A DNA stretch of 64,000 nucleotides from an uncultured Clostridia bacterium (GCA_947625615.1 CANQPB010000002.1:1-64000); one strand, 5' to 3'; counted from the stretch's first letter, positions 1-9,709 are shown. Notes: generated by a model from the letters alone, not told the origin. Made by a program: numbers and translations.

Positions 1-39
1 ACAAAACTGAATTTATCAGTGTAAAAGACTTTTGACATT

Positions 40-209
40 TTATTTTATCGGGTGCCTGATAACGGTTTTAAGCTTTTCGGGCGAACATCTGCGCGGGTCG
101 CTCAGATAGATTTCGTGGTGCAACCGCGTTTTGTTCAAATCCGGTTTATACCCGTTTTCGGCATATAGAACTCTTTGTATTCCTTTTTGTAGTCAAATGC
201 TACGCTAAA
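40..209 (-). pseudogene. Decayed C-terminal remnant of a GyrI-like small-molecule-binding domain gene
   Basis: On the minus strand, directly after the icd stop codon, the frame reads AFDYKKEYKEFYMPK and then, after a frame change near position 150, continues as ENGYKPDLNK and HHEIYLSDPRR to a TAA stop at 40-42, ending in KLKTVIRHPIK. That ending (HEIYLSDPRR..PEKLKTVIRHP) is characteristic of the C-terminus of GyrI-like/AraC-effector-binding domain proteins. No start codon, RBS or N-terminal two thirds is present, and the two halves are in different frames, so this is a truncated, frameshifted relic. The family assignment rests on recalled motif similarity. Confidence 0.7.
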
Positions 210-1424
210 TCACCCCATAAGTTTTTTAAGCCTTTCGGCGATTGCCCCAAGGAACTCTTCGGTGTAAACCGAGCGCTTGTTTTCAAGCTTCGAGAGAGCC
301 GCCATGTCGCCGGTCATTATGCCGTCTTCAATGGTGAAAACTGTGGCCTTTTCAAGCTTGTCGGCGTAATCCATAAGCTCGGGTATTCCGTCGAGCTCGC
401 CGCGCTTTCTTAGCGCGCCGCTCCAGGCAAATATTGTCGCGACGGGGTTGGTAGAGGTCTTCTCGCCATTGAGCCACTTGTAATAGTGGCGCTGAACGGT
501 GCCGTGCGCTGCCTCGTATTCGTAAACGCCGGAGGGCGACACGAGCACCGAGGTCATGAGCCCGAGGCTTCCGTAGGCAGTTGCCACCATGTCCGACATG
601 ACGTCGCCGTCGTAGTTCTTGCAGGCCCATATCATTCCGCCCTCCGAGCGGATAACCCTCGCAACGGCGTCGTCGATGAGCGTGTAGAAATATTCAATGC
701 CGGCGGCCTCGAATTTTTCCTTGTATTCGCTCTCGAAGACTTCCGCAAAAATGTCCTTGAAGCGGTGGTCATAAGTCTTCGAAATGGTGTCTTTAGAGGC
801 GAACCAGATGCTCTCGTGCTCGGAAAGCGCAAACTCAAAGCAAGAGCGCGCAAAACTCGCTATCGATTTGTCGAGGTTGTGCACGCCCTGAACGATTCCC
901 GCCGAGGAGGAAAAGTCGTGGATAAGCGCTCTCGTCTCGTTGCCGTTTTTGTCGGTGACGACTATTTCGGCCTTTGAACCCTCCGGCACCTTAAGCTCGG
1001 TGTTTTTATAGATGTCTCCGTAGGCGTGACGGGCTATAGTTATCGGCTTTGTCCATGTCGGGATAAAGGGGGTGATGCCCTTGACTATAATCGGCTTGCG
1101 GAAGACGGTGCCGTCGAGGATAGCCCTGATAGTGCCGTTCGGGGATTTCCACATCTCCTTGAGCTTATATTCGTCCACTCTGGCGGCGTTGGGTGTTATC
1201 GTCGCGCACTTTACGGCCACGCCGTATTTTTTTGTCGCCTCGGCGGAATCGATAGTTACCCGGTCGTTCGTCTCGTTTCTTTTGACGAGCCCGAGATCGT
1301 AATATTCCGTCTTAAGCTCTACGTAAGGCTCAATGAGCTGCTCTTTGATCATCTTCCAGATGACTCTCGTCATCTCGTCGCCGTCCATTTCGACGAGCGG
1401 GGTTTTCATAATGATTTTAGACAT
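210..1424 (-). CDS. icd: NADP-dependent isocitrate dehydrogenase
   Basis: Oxidative decarboxylation of isocitrate to 2-oxoglutarate in the cytosol. The 404-residue protein begins [17 protein letters not shown] and contains [26 protein letters not shown]-type and [10 protein letters not shown] segments, all typical of the homodimeric, eukaryote-like type II NADP-IDH subfamily rather than the E. coli type; length is normal. The upstream in-frame ATG at 1433 lies only a few bases from the AAAGGA ribosome site, so the ATG at 1424 is preferred. It is the last gene of a minus-strand operon with aconitase and TraX, supplying 2-oxoglutarate for glutamate synthesis. Citrate synthase is not in the window. 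Confidence 0.95.
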   Translation of the reverse strand: MSKIIMKTPLVEMDGDEMTRVIWKMIKEQLIEPYVELKTEYYDLGLVKRNETNDRVTIDSAEATKKYGVAVKCATITPNAARVDEYKLKEMWKSPNGTIRAILDGTVFRKPIIVKGITPFIPTWTKPITIARHAYGDIYKNTELKVPEGSKAEIVVTDKNGNETRALIHDFSSSAGIVQGVHNLDKSIASFARSCFEFALSEHESIWFASKDTISKTYDHRFKDIFAEVFESEYKEKFEAAGIEYFYTLIDDAVARVIRSEGGMIWACKNYDGDVMSDMVATAYGSLGLMTSVLVSPSGVYEYEAAHGTVQRHYYKWLNGEKTSTNPVATIFAWSGALRKRGELDGIPELMDYADKLEKATVFTIEDGIMTGDMAALSKLENKRSVYTEEFLGAIAERLKKLMG

Positions 1425-1437
1425 TTTTATCATCCTT

Positions 1438-2145
1438 TCAAACGATTAGGTTAATAATACCGAGAATAAGCAGATGCGCGGGGTAATATATGTAGAAAAA
1501 CCATTTGTGAAACGGTTTTTTCGAGCCCGATTCGCCGTTATACAGAAAGTATATGATTATCGGGGCGAACACAACGCCGATTTGGAACCACTGCGAAAAT
1601 ACCGACGACAGCGCGACAAGAAAGCTCCATATCTCAAAGGCGATAAAGCGTTTTTTCTTGCTGTCCTTGAATGCGTGAAGCAAAAGGCACGCCCCGATTG
1701 GGAATACAAACCAGTCGCCGATGCAGGATATAACGCACAAAGCGGCGATTATCAGCACCTTCGCCCACTTTTTGAGCCCGCAGTCATAAACCCTCAATGC
1801 AATAAGCGCCATAAGCAGCGTGAAGATCATGCTCTGATTGTATCGGAATACAAGCCCGCCGTCCGAGAACCAAATAATCGGCAGCGTCCCGTGCTGAGCC
1901 AGCGAATAGGCGGGCCATGATATCAGCGCGAAAATCGCAAGACGCTCGGTATATTTTTTAACGTCGCGGGTGTGCTCATAGCCCTCGGCGACAAAGAACG
2001 CCATTATCGGCGCCGTCAGCCGCCCGAAGAGATGCATGATTCCGCCAATCGTCGGGCTTACCCCGTCCACAAAGAGCCACGCAACGTGGTCGAGCGTCAT
2101 ACAGATGATCGCAAAATATTTAAGTTGATTCCTGTTCAGCTTCAT
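1438..2145 (-). CDS. TraX-family integral membrane protein
   Basis: A 235-residue polytopic membrane protein that starts [22 protein letters not shown] and contains [17 protein letters not shown], the signature of the TraX family (pilin acetylase in F-type plasmids, but chromosomal homologues in Clostridia have no proven role and resemble acyltransferase-3 membrane proteins). About seven hydrophobic segments are visible. Its ATG overlaps the aconitase TGA (ATGA) and it ends 13 bases before icd, so it is translationally coupled inside a TCA-cycle operon. There is no conjugation gene nearby, so a plasmid-transfer role is unlikely. Confidence 0.85.
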   Translation of the reverse strand: MKLNRNQLKYFAIICMTLDHVAWLFVDGVSPTIGGIMHLFGRLTAPIMAFFVAEGYEHTRDVKKYTERLAIFALISWPAYSLAQHGTLPIIWFSDGGLVFRYNQSMIFTLLMALIALRVYDCGLKKWAKVLIIAALCVISCIGDWFVFPIGACLLLHAFKDSKKKRFIAFEIWSFLVALSSVFSQWFQIGVVFAPIIIYFLYNGESGSKKPFHKWFFYIYYPAHLLILGIINLIV

Positions 2146-4070
2146 TTCAGGTTTTCTCTTGTATAGTCCAAAAGCCCGCCGGCAAGTAAAATCTCGCGGT
2201 CTCTTTCGGAAATATCAAGGTCGAGCGCAATCTCTTTGCCTTTCACCTTTGCAACAATATCCCCGCCGTTTTTAACGGTCTCTCTCAAACCCGAGAGTTC
2301 AACGGTGTCTCCCTGAGCAATCATATCATAGTCGCCGGGGTTTTTGAACGTAAGCGGCAGGATTCCTGCGTTGATAAGGTTTGCCTTATGTATTCTTGCA
2401 AAGGACTTGACGATAACGGCCTTTACGCCGAGATATAACGGCGCGAGGGCGGCGTGCTCGCGGCTGGAGCCCTGGCCGTAGTTCTCCCCGCCGACGACGG
2501 CGCTTACGCCAAGCTCCTTGGCGCGCTTCGGGAAGCTTTCGTCGCAGACGGTAAAGCAGTGCTGCGATATCGCCGGGATATTAGAGCGAAGCGGAAGTAT
2601 CTTAGCGCCCGCCGGCATGATGTGATCCGTCGTGATGTTGTCTCCGACCTTAAGCGAGCAGGGCAGTGTGAGGGAATCCGCAAGGGGAGAGGTCTCGGGA
2701 TATCCCGCAATGTTCGGGCCTCTTAGGATCTCGACGGAATCCATATCCTTTTCCTCCGCCGGAAGCTCTATCATGTTGTCGTTGATAAGGAATTTTTCGG
2801 GGAGCTCAAACTGCGGCATTTCTCCCAAAGTTCTCGGGTCGGTCATAACGCCGGTGAGCGCCGAAACCGCCGCCGTCTCGGGCGAGACGAGATATACCCC
2901 CGCGTCGCGGGTGCCGCTTCTGCCCTCGAAGTTGCGGTTGAAGGTTCTGAGCGAAATTCCCTTTGAGTTCGGAGACTGCCCCATTCCTATGCAGGGGCCG
3001 CATGCCGATTCGAGGATCCTTGCGCCGGCGTCTATCATTTTTGTGAGAGCGCCGTTTTGGGATATCATCGAAAGCACCTGCTTCGAGCCGGGGGCTATGG
3101 CGAGCGACACCCCGGGGTTTACGGTCTTGCCGTCGAGAATGTAGCTCACCTTCATCATGTCGAGAAGCGACGAGTTTGTGCAGGAGCCTATGCAGCACTG
3201 GTCTATCTTCATTCCGGCAAGCTCGCGCACCGGCTTTACATTGTCGGGCGAATGGGGGCACGCCGCAAGCGGTTCAAGCTCGGAAAGCTCGATCACAAGC
3301 TCCTTGTCGTAAACCGCGTCGGGATCCGCAGAAAGAGGAGTATAGGCGTCCTCGCGGCCCTGAGCCTTCAAAAATTCAAGGGTGCGCCCGTCGCTCGGGA
3401 AGATAGAGGTGGTCGCGCCGAGCTCGGCGCCCATGTTGGTGATCGTCGCGCGCTCGGGAACCGAAAGGGTTTTAACGCCCTCGCCGGTATATTCAACGAT
3501 TGAGCCTACGCCGCCCTTGACGCTGAGCCTTCTTAATACCTCAAGTATTACGTCTTTAGCCGAGACCCACGCGGAGAGCTTTCCGCGAAGCTCAACCTTG
3601 ATTATGTTCGGATAGGTGATATAATATGCTCCTCCGCCCATAGCTACGGCTACATCGAGGCCGCCGGCGCCAATTGCTATCATTCCGAGGCCGCCGCCTG
3701 TGGGGGTGTGGCTGTCCGAGCCGATGAGCGTTTTTCCGGGTATCCCGAAGCGTTCAAGATGCACCTGGTGGCAGATGCCGTTGCCGGGGCGGGAAAAGCT
3801 TATGCCGTGCTTTTTTGCGACCGAGCCGATAAAGCGGTGGTCGTCGGCGTTTTCAAAGCCCGACTGAAGCGTGTTGTGGTCTATGTAAGCCACGCTTTTC
3901 TCGGTCTTTACCCTCGGCACGCCCATGGCCTCGTATTCGATATACGCCATTGTGCCGGTGGCGTCCTGGGTGAGAGTCTGGTCAATGCGGATTGCAATCT
4001 GTTTTCCTTTTTTGAATTCTCCTGCGACAAGATGTTCTTTTAGAATTTTTTCTGCAAGCGTCAGTCCCAT
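2142..4070 (-). CDS. acn: Aconitate hydratase
   Basis: Isomerises citrate to isocitrate through cis-aconitate using a [4Fe-4S] cluster. The protein has 642 residues, the length of the short aconitase/homoaconitase-like bacterial subfamily rather than the ~900-residue AcnA. Cluster-ligand motifs are visible as CCIGSCTN near residue 290 and CGPCIGMG near 353, with GSDSHTPTGGGLG in the N-terminal part and the swivel domain GENYGQGSSREHAAL at the C-terminus. A perfect GGAGG lies 8 bases upstream of the ATG at 4070, which sets the start in preference to the ATG at 4085. First gene of the acn-traX-icd operon, with its own promoter at 4121-4149. Confidence 0.94.
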   Translation of the reverse strand: MGLTLAEKILKEHLVAGEFKKGKQIAIRIDQTLTQDATGTMAYIEYEAMGVPRVKTEKSVAYIDHNTLQSGFENADDHRFIGSVAKKHGISFSRPGNGICHQVHLERFGIPGKTLIGSDSHTPTGGGLGMIAIGAGGLDVAVAMGGGAYYITYPNIIKVELRGKLSAWVSAKDVILEVLRRLSVKGGVGSIVEYTGEGVKTLSVPERATITNMGAELGATTSIFPSDGRTLEFLKAQGREDAYTPLSADPDAVYDKELVIELSELEPLAACPHSPDNVKPVRELAGMKIDQCCIGSCTNSSLLDMMKVSYILDGKTVNPGVSLAIAPGSKQVLSMISQNGALTKMIDAGARILESACGPCIGMGQSPNSKGISLRTFNRNFEGRSGTRDAGVYLVSPETAAVSALTGVMTDPRTLGEMPQFELPEKFLINDNMIELPAEEKDMDSVEILRGPNIAGYPETSPLADSLTLPCSLKVGDNITTDHIMPAGAKILPLRSNIPAISQHCFTVCDESFPKRAKELGVSAVVGGENYGQGSSREHAALAPLYLGVKAVIVKSFARIHKANLINAGILPLTFKNPGDYDMIAQGDTVELSGLRETVKNGGDIVAKVKGKEIALDLDISERDREILLAGGLLDYTRENLK

Positions 4071-4120
4071 TTGAATAACCTCCATATCTTAGATGAAACT
4101 TAATTTTCGGGATACAATAT

Positions 4121-4149
4121 ATAGTATTATATCCTTGAGGCGTTGTCAA
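4121..4149 (-). promoter_or_regulatory. Candidate sigma-A promoter of acn operon
   Basis: Minus strand TTGACA (4144-4149), 17-base spacer, TACTAT (4121-4126), about 50 bases upstream of the aconitase start. The -35 is perfect and the -10 matches 4 of 6; a better TATAAT lies only 12 bases from the same -35. Confidence 0.5.
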
Positions 4150-4240
4150 GTGTTTAGCCGATAAAGAAAGAATAATTCCGCGTTTTGACGGGAAAATGAA
4201 ACTTTTTGAATTTTTTCCTGCAAATATTCACATTTCAACC

Positions 4241-4269
4241 TTGACTGTAGCCTTCGTTTGGAGTATAAT
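4241..4269 (+). promoter_or_regulatory. Sigma-A promoter of the tepA-ylzJ-uppP-ftsK operon
   Basis: TTGACT (4241-4246), 17-base spacer, perfect TATAAT (4264-4269), 80 bases upstream of the ClpP-like gene. The rest of the 279-base divergent gap between acn and this gene holds only the two promoters and an AT-rich stretch with no other feature seen. Confidence 0.75.
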
Positions 4270-4349
4270 GTAAATGCACAAGGTTTCGTCTGAATATTCC
4301 GGCGGCCCGGGGTTAGACTAATTCCGAATCTTTATCGGAGGTCAAGGCC

Positions 4350-5036
4350 ATGCCGGATAACGAATACTGCGAGCAAAATGAAGTCACGCCCGAGCAGAGC
4401 GAGGAATCGGAAAAATACCGGGACGTCGCGATATCGGGTGCGCGCCATTTAATTCACTGCCTTTCCGTCATAGGGCAGATTGAGGGGCATTACATTCTGC
4501 CTCCTCAGAACAAGACAACCAAATACGAGCATATCATGCCTGCGCTTGTCGCCATTGAGCAGGACGAATCCATCGAGGGTCTGATAATAATCATCAACAC
4601 CGTCGGCGGAGACGTCGAAGCCGGCCTTGCGCTTGCAGAACTCATCTCCTCGATGAAAACCCCGACGGTCTCGATAGTCGTCGGCGGCGGACATTCCATA
4701 GGCGTGCCCCTTGCGGTCAGCGCGAGGCATTCGTTTATAGTCCGCTCGGCCACGATGACCGTTCACCCGGTAAGGCTTACGGGGCTCGTCCTCGGGGTGC
4801 CCCAGACTCTTTCCTATTTTGAAAAGATGCAGGAGCGCATAGTACGCTTCGTCGCCGACAATTCAAGAATCTCGCCGCAGCGCTTCAAAGAGCTCATGCT
4901 CAAGACCGGCGAGCTTGTAATGGACGTTGGGAGCGTTTTAACGGGCGAGGACGCCGTTGCCGAGGGGCTTATCGACAGCGTGGGCGGGCTCTCCGAAGCG
5001 ATAGAGTGCCTTTACCGAATGATAGAGGGCAATTGA
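4350..5036 (+). CDS. ClpP-family serine protease, TepA/YmfB-like
   Basis: A 228-residue ClpP-fold protein of the TepA type, a subgroup found beside spoIIIE in Bacillota that may assist protein export or membrane quality control. The nucleophile elbow GGGHSIGVP near residues 115-123 carries the serine, MTVHP near 140 the histidine and [17 protein letters not shown] near 200 the C-terminal ClpP signature. The N-terminal ~35 acidic residues are not conserved in ClpP itself. RBS GGAGGT precedes the ATG. It is followed 1 base later by ylzJ, reproducing the Bacillus tepA-ylzJ-spoIIIE neighbourhood, which supports this assignment over the housekeeping ClpP. Confidence 0.88.
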   Translation: MPDNEYCEQNEVTPEQSEESEKYRDVAISGARHLIHCLSVIGQIEGHYILPPQNKTTKYEHIMPALVAIEQDESIEGLIIIINTVGGDVEAGLALAELISSMKTPTVSIVVGGGHSIGVPLAVSARHSFIVRSATMTVHPVRLTGLVLGVPQTLSYFEKMQERIVRFVADNSRISPQRFKELMLKTGELVMDVGSVLTGEDAVAEGLIDSVGGLSEAIECLYRMIEGN

Positions 5037-5037
5037 T

Positions 5038-5235
5038 ATGCTTTACACGGTTATCAGCGAATATGACGTATTTTTCCCCCGGTGCGCAAAAAGGCTTTAT
5101 GCCGACGTCAAAGGCGGCAAGGTAGAATATATCGCCGTCGGGAGGAATAAAAAGATAGTGGGCTTGTTTTCAACGAACCCCGCGTTGTATCTGGACAGGA
5201 AATATCAACCCGGCAAATTTTTAAGACAAAGCTAA
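5038..5235 (+). CDS. YlzJ-like small protein
   Basis: A 65-residue protein beginning MLYTVISEYDVFFP, matching the YlzJ family by sequence and by its position directly after the tepA-like gene. Function unknown. It contains an LFSTNPALYLDRKYQPG segment towards the end; no membrane segment or metal motif is visible. Translational coupling to the upstream stop codon is likely because only one base separates the genes. Confidence 0.75.
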   Translation: MLYTVISEYDVFFPRCAKRLYADVKGGKVEYIAVGRNKKIVGLFSTNPALYLDRKYQPGKFLRQS

Positions 5236-5249
5236 CGGGAGGACAAAAC

Positions 5250-6119
5250 ATGAAAATTTTGGACGCAATTCTACAGGCAATCATTCAGGGGCTGACCGAA
5301 TTTCTGCCGGTCTCCTCGTCGGGGCATCTCTCGCTTTACCAGCATTTCACCGGCAACAGCGGCGAGGGTGCGCTTATGTTCTCGGCGCTTTTGCATCTCG
5401 GCACCCTTGCGGCGGTTATCGCCGTCTTCTGGCGGCAGATAGTCGCGCTGGTGCTTGAATTTTTCAGCATGGTAAAGGACATTTTCACCGGCAAATTTAC
5501 ATTTAAAAACGTCCGCCCCGAGCGCAGGCTTATTTTCATGTTCATTATCTCCACCGCCGTGCTCATTCCGTTTTACATATTCAAGGGTTTCTTTGAAAGC
5601 TTTGCCGAGGACGCGAGCATTCTTGCCGAGGGCGTATGCTTCCTCTATACGGCGGCTATCCTGTTCATGGCCGATATGTCGCCTCGCGGCAACAGGCGCA
5701 TGACTGATCTTCGAACTCCCGACGCCGTAAGGATAGGCTTCTTCCAGGCGGTCGCGCTGCTTCCCGGCGTAAGCCGCTCAGGCTCGACGATCTCCGCCGG
5801 ACTTTTCAGCGGACTTCGCCGCGATGAAGCCGTCAGCTACAGCTTTATTCTCGGTATCCCCGCAATTTTGGGCGGCGGCATTACCGAGCTTGTCGGCGGA
5901 ATCAAGCAGCACGCCGACGTAGGAGTGCTTCCCTGCATAATAGGCGTTATCGTCGCGGCTATAGTCGGATTTATCGCTATAAAGCTTGTTCAGTGGCTTA
6001 TGCGCACCGATAAATTCAAAATATTCTATATTTACACCGCTGTTCTCGGCGTCATAGTCATCATCGTCTCGATCGTCGAGGCCATAATGGGCAAGCCGAT
6101 AATCTTCGGCGGTCAGTGA
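5250..6119 (+). CDS. uppP: Undecaprenyl-diphosphatase
   Basis: Dephosphorylates undecaprenyl pyrophosphate at the membrane to recycle the lipid carrier for cell wall synthesis; confers bacitracin tolerance. The 289-residue protein has the BacA/UppP N-terminal motif ILQAIIQGLTEFLPVSSSGHL and the second motif LLPGVSRSGSTISAGL near residues 170-185, both part of the active site, embedded in about eight hydrophobic helices. Good GGAGG RBS. It sits between ylzJ and ftsK, a position not seen in the Bacillus version of this cluster. Confidence 0.96.
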   Translation: MKILDAILQAIIQGLTEFLPVSSSGHLSLYQHFTGNSGEGALMFSALLHLGTLAAVIAVFWRQIVALVLEFFSMVKDIFTGKFTFKNVRPERRLIFMFIISTAVLIPFYIFKGFFESFAEDASILAEGVCFLYTAAILFMADMSPRGNRRMTDLRTPDAVRIGFFQAVALLPGVSRSGSTISAGLFSGLRRDEAVSYSFILGIPAILGGGITELVGGIKQHADVGVLPCIIGVIVAAIVGFIAIKLVQWLMRTDKFKIFYIYTAVLGVIVIIVSIVEAIMGKPIIFGGQ

Positions 6120-6138
6120 TTTTTCGGAGGATTTAAAA

Positions 6139-8751
6139 ATGCCGTCTAAGAACACAAAGAAGACAAAGACCAAAAAGGACGGGAAAAAACCGGAGCTCAG
6201 CGAGGTCGCAAGACTTCGCCGCAACAGAATGTGGAGCTCGGTGATATTCATCATCGGAATACTCGTTCTCTTTCTTACATATATAAAGGGACAGTTCGTA
6301 TGGCTCTGGGTGCACAACGCGCTCTGGGGCCTTATGGGCGTTTCTGCGGTTTTATTTGCGCCGATAATGCTCTACGTCGCCGTCATGCTCGCGCTTGACC
6401 GTTCAAAGAGCGCGGTCATAACAAAGATAATTCAGGGCACGGTGCTCATGCTTTTGATAAGCCCCGCAATCGAGATTATATACGATCTTTCAAACAAGCT
6501 TCCTGTTTACGAGGGAGAAAAGCTTTTCGGCAAGGGCGGCATCATTGACGTTCTTTACGAAAACGGCAAGCAGATGAAGGGCGGCGGAGCCGTAAGCCTT
6601 ATTGTCGGCGGATCTCTGACCAAGCTCTGCGGCACCGCCGGCGCGCTTATTATAATAATTTTACTGGTGCTGTTATTCGCGATGCTGCTGACGAACATCA
6701 CCCTTGTTGACGCCTGGCGATTCTTTGCAGGTATCTTCTCTAACGCCCGCGAAGCCATTCGCGAGGACGGCGCCGAAAGAGATATGGCTTCGGCTCAAAA
6801 GGCCGCCGAAGAGGAGGCACGCCTTGCCGAGGAGGAAAAGCGCCGCCGCGATCAGAAGCGTATTGACGTCGCAAAATTCATACCCGACGACGCCGAAAAA
6901 AAGCCGGAGGAAAAGGTTTCCGCAAAGGCCGCGGCCGCCGCTGCGGCGGCTTCCGCTGTAGAGGCTCAGCCGGACAAGCCCTCAAAGGAAAAGAAAAAGA
7001 AAAAATCCTTCTTCGATACGTTTGACAAAAAGGAAGACGAGCCTGCAAAAGAGCCGGAGGCCTCCGGCCCCGACGAGGTTCCCTCTCCCGATGACGGCGG
7101 CCTTGCCTCGCCTATTGAGCTCAGAAAGGGCTCAAATTCTTCGAAAACCTCCGAGGCCGACAACGGCGGCACCGTCAATCCGATATATGTCGACGAGGAC
7201 GGCCAGACATCTTTGATCGAAAACGATGGCAGCGTCAAGTCTTCCTATATAAAGCCGCCGATAGATCTTCTGAATCCTCCCAAGACCGCGTTTTCTGACG
7301 AGGACACGAGAATGGAGATCCAGCAGAATTCCGACACCCTTGTAGAAACGCTTCGCAGCTTCGGCGTAACCACCCGCCTAATCGACACCCACCGCGGCCC
7401 CTCCGTCACAAGATACGAGCTCCAGCCCGCCGCCGGCGTAAAGGTCTCAAAGATAACCAGCCTTGCCGACGACATCGCGCTGAATCTTGCCGCCGAGGGC
7501 GTCAGGATAGAGGCCCCGATACCCGGAAAAGCTGCCGTCGGAATTGAGCTTGCAAATAAGGTGAGGGACACCGTAAATATCCGCGAGCTTATAGATTCCG
7601 ACGAATTCAGAAGCCAGAAATCAAAGCTCGGCTTCCCGGTCGGAAAGAACATCGAGGGGCGGATAATCACCGGCGACATCGCTAAAATGCCCCACCTTCT
7701 GATCGCCGGCACCACCGGCTCCGGTAAATCGGTCTTCACGAATTCAATTATAATGAGCATTCTTTACAACGCCTCGCCCGACGAGGTAAAGCTCATTCTT
7801 ATAGACCCCAAACAGGTCGAGTTCCCCGTTTACAACGGAATACCCCATCTTCTTATCCCGGTTGTCACCGAGGCGAGAAAGGCTGCCGGCGCGCTCGGCT
7901 GGGCGGTCACCGAAATGATGAAGCGCTATAAACTGTTTTCGGACAACGGCGTAAGGGATCTCGGCGACTACAACAACTACATCAAGGACAAAGAGGACTG
8001 CCAGCCCTTGCCGAAGATAGTCATAGTGGTGGACGAGCTTGCCGACCTTATGATGGCCGCTCCGAAAGAGGTTGAGGAATCTATCTGCCGCATAGCCCAG
8101 CTCGCAAGAGCCGCCGGCATGCATCTTATAATCGCCACGCAAAGCCCCCGCGTCGATATCGTCACCGGCCTCATCAAGGCAAATATCCCGAGCCGTGTTG
8201 CGCTAAAGGTTTCGAATCAGGTGGATTCTCGCGTTATTTTGGACGAGGGCGGCGCCGAAAAGCTTTTGGGCAACGGCGATCTACTCTATAAGCCGGTCGG
8301 CGTCGGCAAGCCTGTGAGAATCCAGGGCAGCTTTGTCGCCACCGAGGAGATCAGGCGCGTTGTGGACTTTCTGAAGGCTCAGACCTCGTCGCAGTATGAC
8401 GAGGACGTCGCCGACGAGATTGAAAAGCATATACCCGTTCCCAAGGGCGAAAAATCCGCTTCTCCCGCCGACAGCATGCCCTCCGACAACGGCCAGGGCG
8501 ATATGGTAGAGCGCGCAATCGAATGCATCGTCCGCGAAAACGTCGCCTCTACTACGTTCCTGCAAAAGCGCCTAAAGCTGGGCTATGCCAGGGCTTCAAG
8601 AATTATGGACGAGCTTGAGGAAATGGGTGTCGTCGGCCCGGCCGACGGCGCTAAGCCCCGCGAGATAAGAATGAGCAAGGAGCAGTGGCTCGAACGCCGA
8701 GCCTCGATGGGCGGCGGCGCGCCAGAGTTTCCTATGGGTGATAACGAATGA
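6139..8751 (+). CDS. ftsK: DNA translocase FtsK/SpoIIIE
   Basis: Septal DNA pump that moves chromosomes during division and into the forespore. The 870-residue protein has about four N-terminal membrane helices (32-190), a long charged Ala/Glu/Lys/Pro linker (~200-390), and the RecA-like motor with Walker A GTTGSGKS near 525 and Walker B IVIVVDELADLM near 626, plus the C-terminal winged-helix gamma domain (FLQKRLKLGYARASRIMDELEEMGVVGP) that reads polar chromosome sequences. The length is typical. It follows uppP by 19 bases and overlaps the next start by 4 bases. Family knowledge cannot separate FtsK from SpoIIIE here; the tepA-ylzJ context favours SpoIIIE. Confidence 0.95.
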   Translation: MPSKNTKKTKTKKDGKKPELSEVARLRRNRMWSSVIFIIGILVLFLTYIKGQFVWLWVHNALWGLMGVSAVLFAPIMLYVAVMLALDRSKSAVITKIIQGTVLMLLISPAIEIIYDLSNKLPVYEGEKLFGKGGIIDVLYENGKQMKGGGAVSLIVGGSLTKLCGTAGALIIIILLVLLFAMLLTNITLVDAWRFFAGIFSNAREAIREDGAERDMASAQKAAEEEARLAEEEKRRRDQKRIDVAKFIPDDAEKKPEEKVSAKAAAAAAAASAVEAQPDKPSKEKKKKKSFFDTFDKKEDEPAKEPEASGPDEVPSPDDGGLASPIELRKGSNSSKTSEADNGGTVNPIYVDEDGQTSLIENDGSVKSSYIKPPIDLLNPPKTAFSDEDTRMEIQQNSDTLVETLRSFGVTTRLIDTHRGPSVTRYELQPAAGVKVSKITSLADDIALNLAAEGVRIEAPIPGKAAVGIELANKVRDTVNIRELIDSDEFRSQKSKLGFPVGKNIEGRIITGDIAKMPHLLIAGTTGSGKSVFTNSIIMSILYNASPDEVKLILIDPKQVEFPVYNGIPHLLIPVVTEARKAAGALGWAVTEMMKRYKLFSDNGVRDLGDYNNYIKDKEDCQPLPKIVIVVDELADLMMAAPKEVEESICRIAQLARAAGMHLIIATQSPRVDIVTGLIKANIPSRVALKVSNQVDSRVILDEGGAEKLLGNGDLLYKPVGVGKPVRIQGSFVATEEIRRVVDFLKAQTSSQYDEDVADEIEKHIPVPKGEKSASPADSMPSDNGQGDMVERAIECIVRENVASTTFLQKRLKLGYARASRIMDELEEMGVVGPADGAKPREIRMSKEQWLERRASMGGGAPEFPMGDNE

Positions 8752-9695
8752 AGTCCCCGGGAGGCGGCAGATCATCGCGGAGGCTGAAGCGGCTTAAAAA
8801 GCTGCTGATATTCGCCTTTGCGGCCTGCGCCCTGCTGCTGTATTTAAATTCCAAGGGCATAATAAATCTGCCCGAGCTGCCTTTTAATTCCGTATTTCGC
8901 AAAGGCACCGAAATAGTCGTTCCCGAGGGTTCGGCGCAGGTGCATTATATCGACGTCGGCCAGGGCGACTGTTCGCTGATAATCTCTGACGACGGCTCGG
9001 CCATGCTTATAGACTGCGGCGAGCGGGAATACTCAGGCAGGGTTCTCGGATATCTCGACAGCTTAGGCGTCAGAAGGCTCGATTATGTTCTTGTCAGCCA
9101 CCCTCATTCCGATCACATGGGAGGCATGGCGGATATAATATCCTCGGATATCGATATCGGCACATTTATCATGCCGCGAGTGCCGGACGAATATATCCCC
9201 ACGTCGACGGTCTACGAAAAAATGCTCGAGGCGCTCGAGGACAAGGGCTGCGCGGTAAGAGCCCTTAAAACCGAGGATTTTTCCCTCGGCTCCGGCAAAA
9301 TCGAGCTTATCGCCCCGGAATATTCCGGCGACAACATGAACAACTATTCCGCAATCACGCGGTTTACGTTCGGCAAAAACAGCTTTCTCTTTTCGGGAGA
9401 CGCCGAGCAGAAGATCGAAAAGCAGATTCTTTCCGCGGGATATGACGTCGGCGCCGACGTATATAAGGCGGGCCACCACGGAAGCTCCACCTCGTCTTGC
9501 TTCGATTGGGTCGCCGCCATAGACCCAGATTACTGCATTATAGAATGCGGAGCCGGCAACTCTTACGGCCACCCGCATGAGGAAACAATCGAGTTGTTAA
9601 GCCTATACACCGATAAGATCCTGAGGACAGATATCAACGGAAATATCGTCTTTATAACCGACGGCGAAAGCTTAAGCTATGAGACGGAAAAATAG
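8748..9695 (+). CDS. ComEC-like metallo-beta-lactamase-fold hydrolase, membrane-anchored
   Basis: A 315-residue protein with one N-terminal hydrophobic segment (~20-37) followed by an extracellular MBL domain starting VHYIDVGQGDCSLI. Metal-binding SHPHSDHMGGM lies near residue 118, with DCGERE before it and GHHGSS near 240. This is the C-terminal domain of ComEC found alone, with no channel domain, so it may be a secreted phosphodiesterase or nuclease rather than a DNA uptake channel. It overlaps ftsK by 4 bases (ATGA) and is followed by a DUF3006 gene, the common partner of stand-alone ComEC-like hydrolases. Confidence 0.87.
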   Translation: MKSPGGGRSSRRLKRLKKLLIFAFAACALLLYLNSKGIINLPELPFNSVFRKGTEIVVPEGSAQVHYIDVGQGDCSLIISDDGSAMLIDCGEREYSGRVLGYLDSLGVRRLDYVLVSHPHSDHMGGMADIISSDIDIGTFIMPRVPDEYIPTSTVYEKMLEALEDKGCAVRALKTEDFSLGSGKIELIAPEYSGDNMNNYSAITRFTFGKNSFLFSGDAEQKIEKQILSAGYDVGADVYKAGHHGSSTSSCFDWVAAIDPDYCIIECGAGNSYGHPHEETIELLSLYTDKILRTDINGNIVFITDGESLSYETEK

Positions 9696-9709
9696 CCTGC
9701 GGAGGAATT

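Noticed and set aside
1438-2145. TraX as evidence of a conjugative element
   Set aside because: It is locked by overlap into a TCA operon, and there are no relaxase, coupling-protein or pilus genes.
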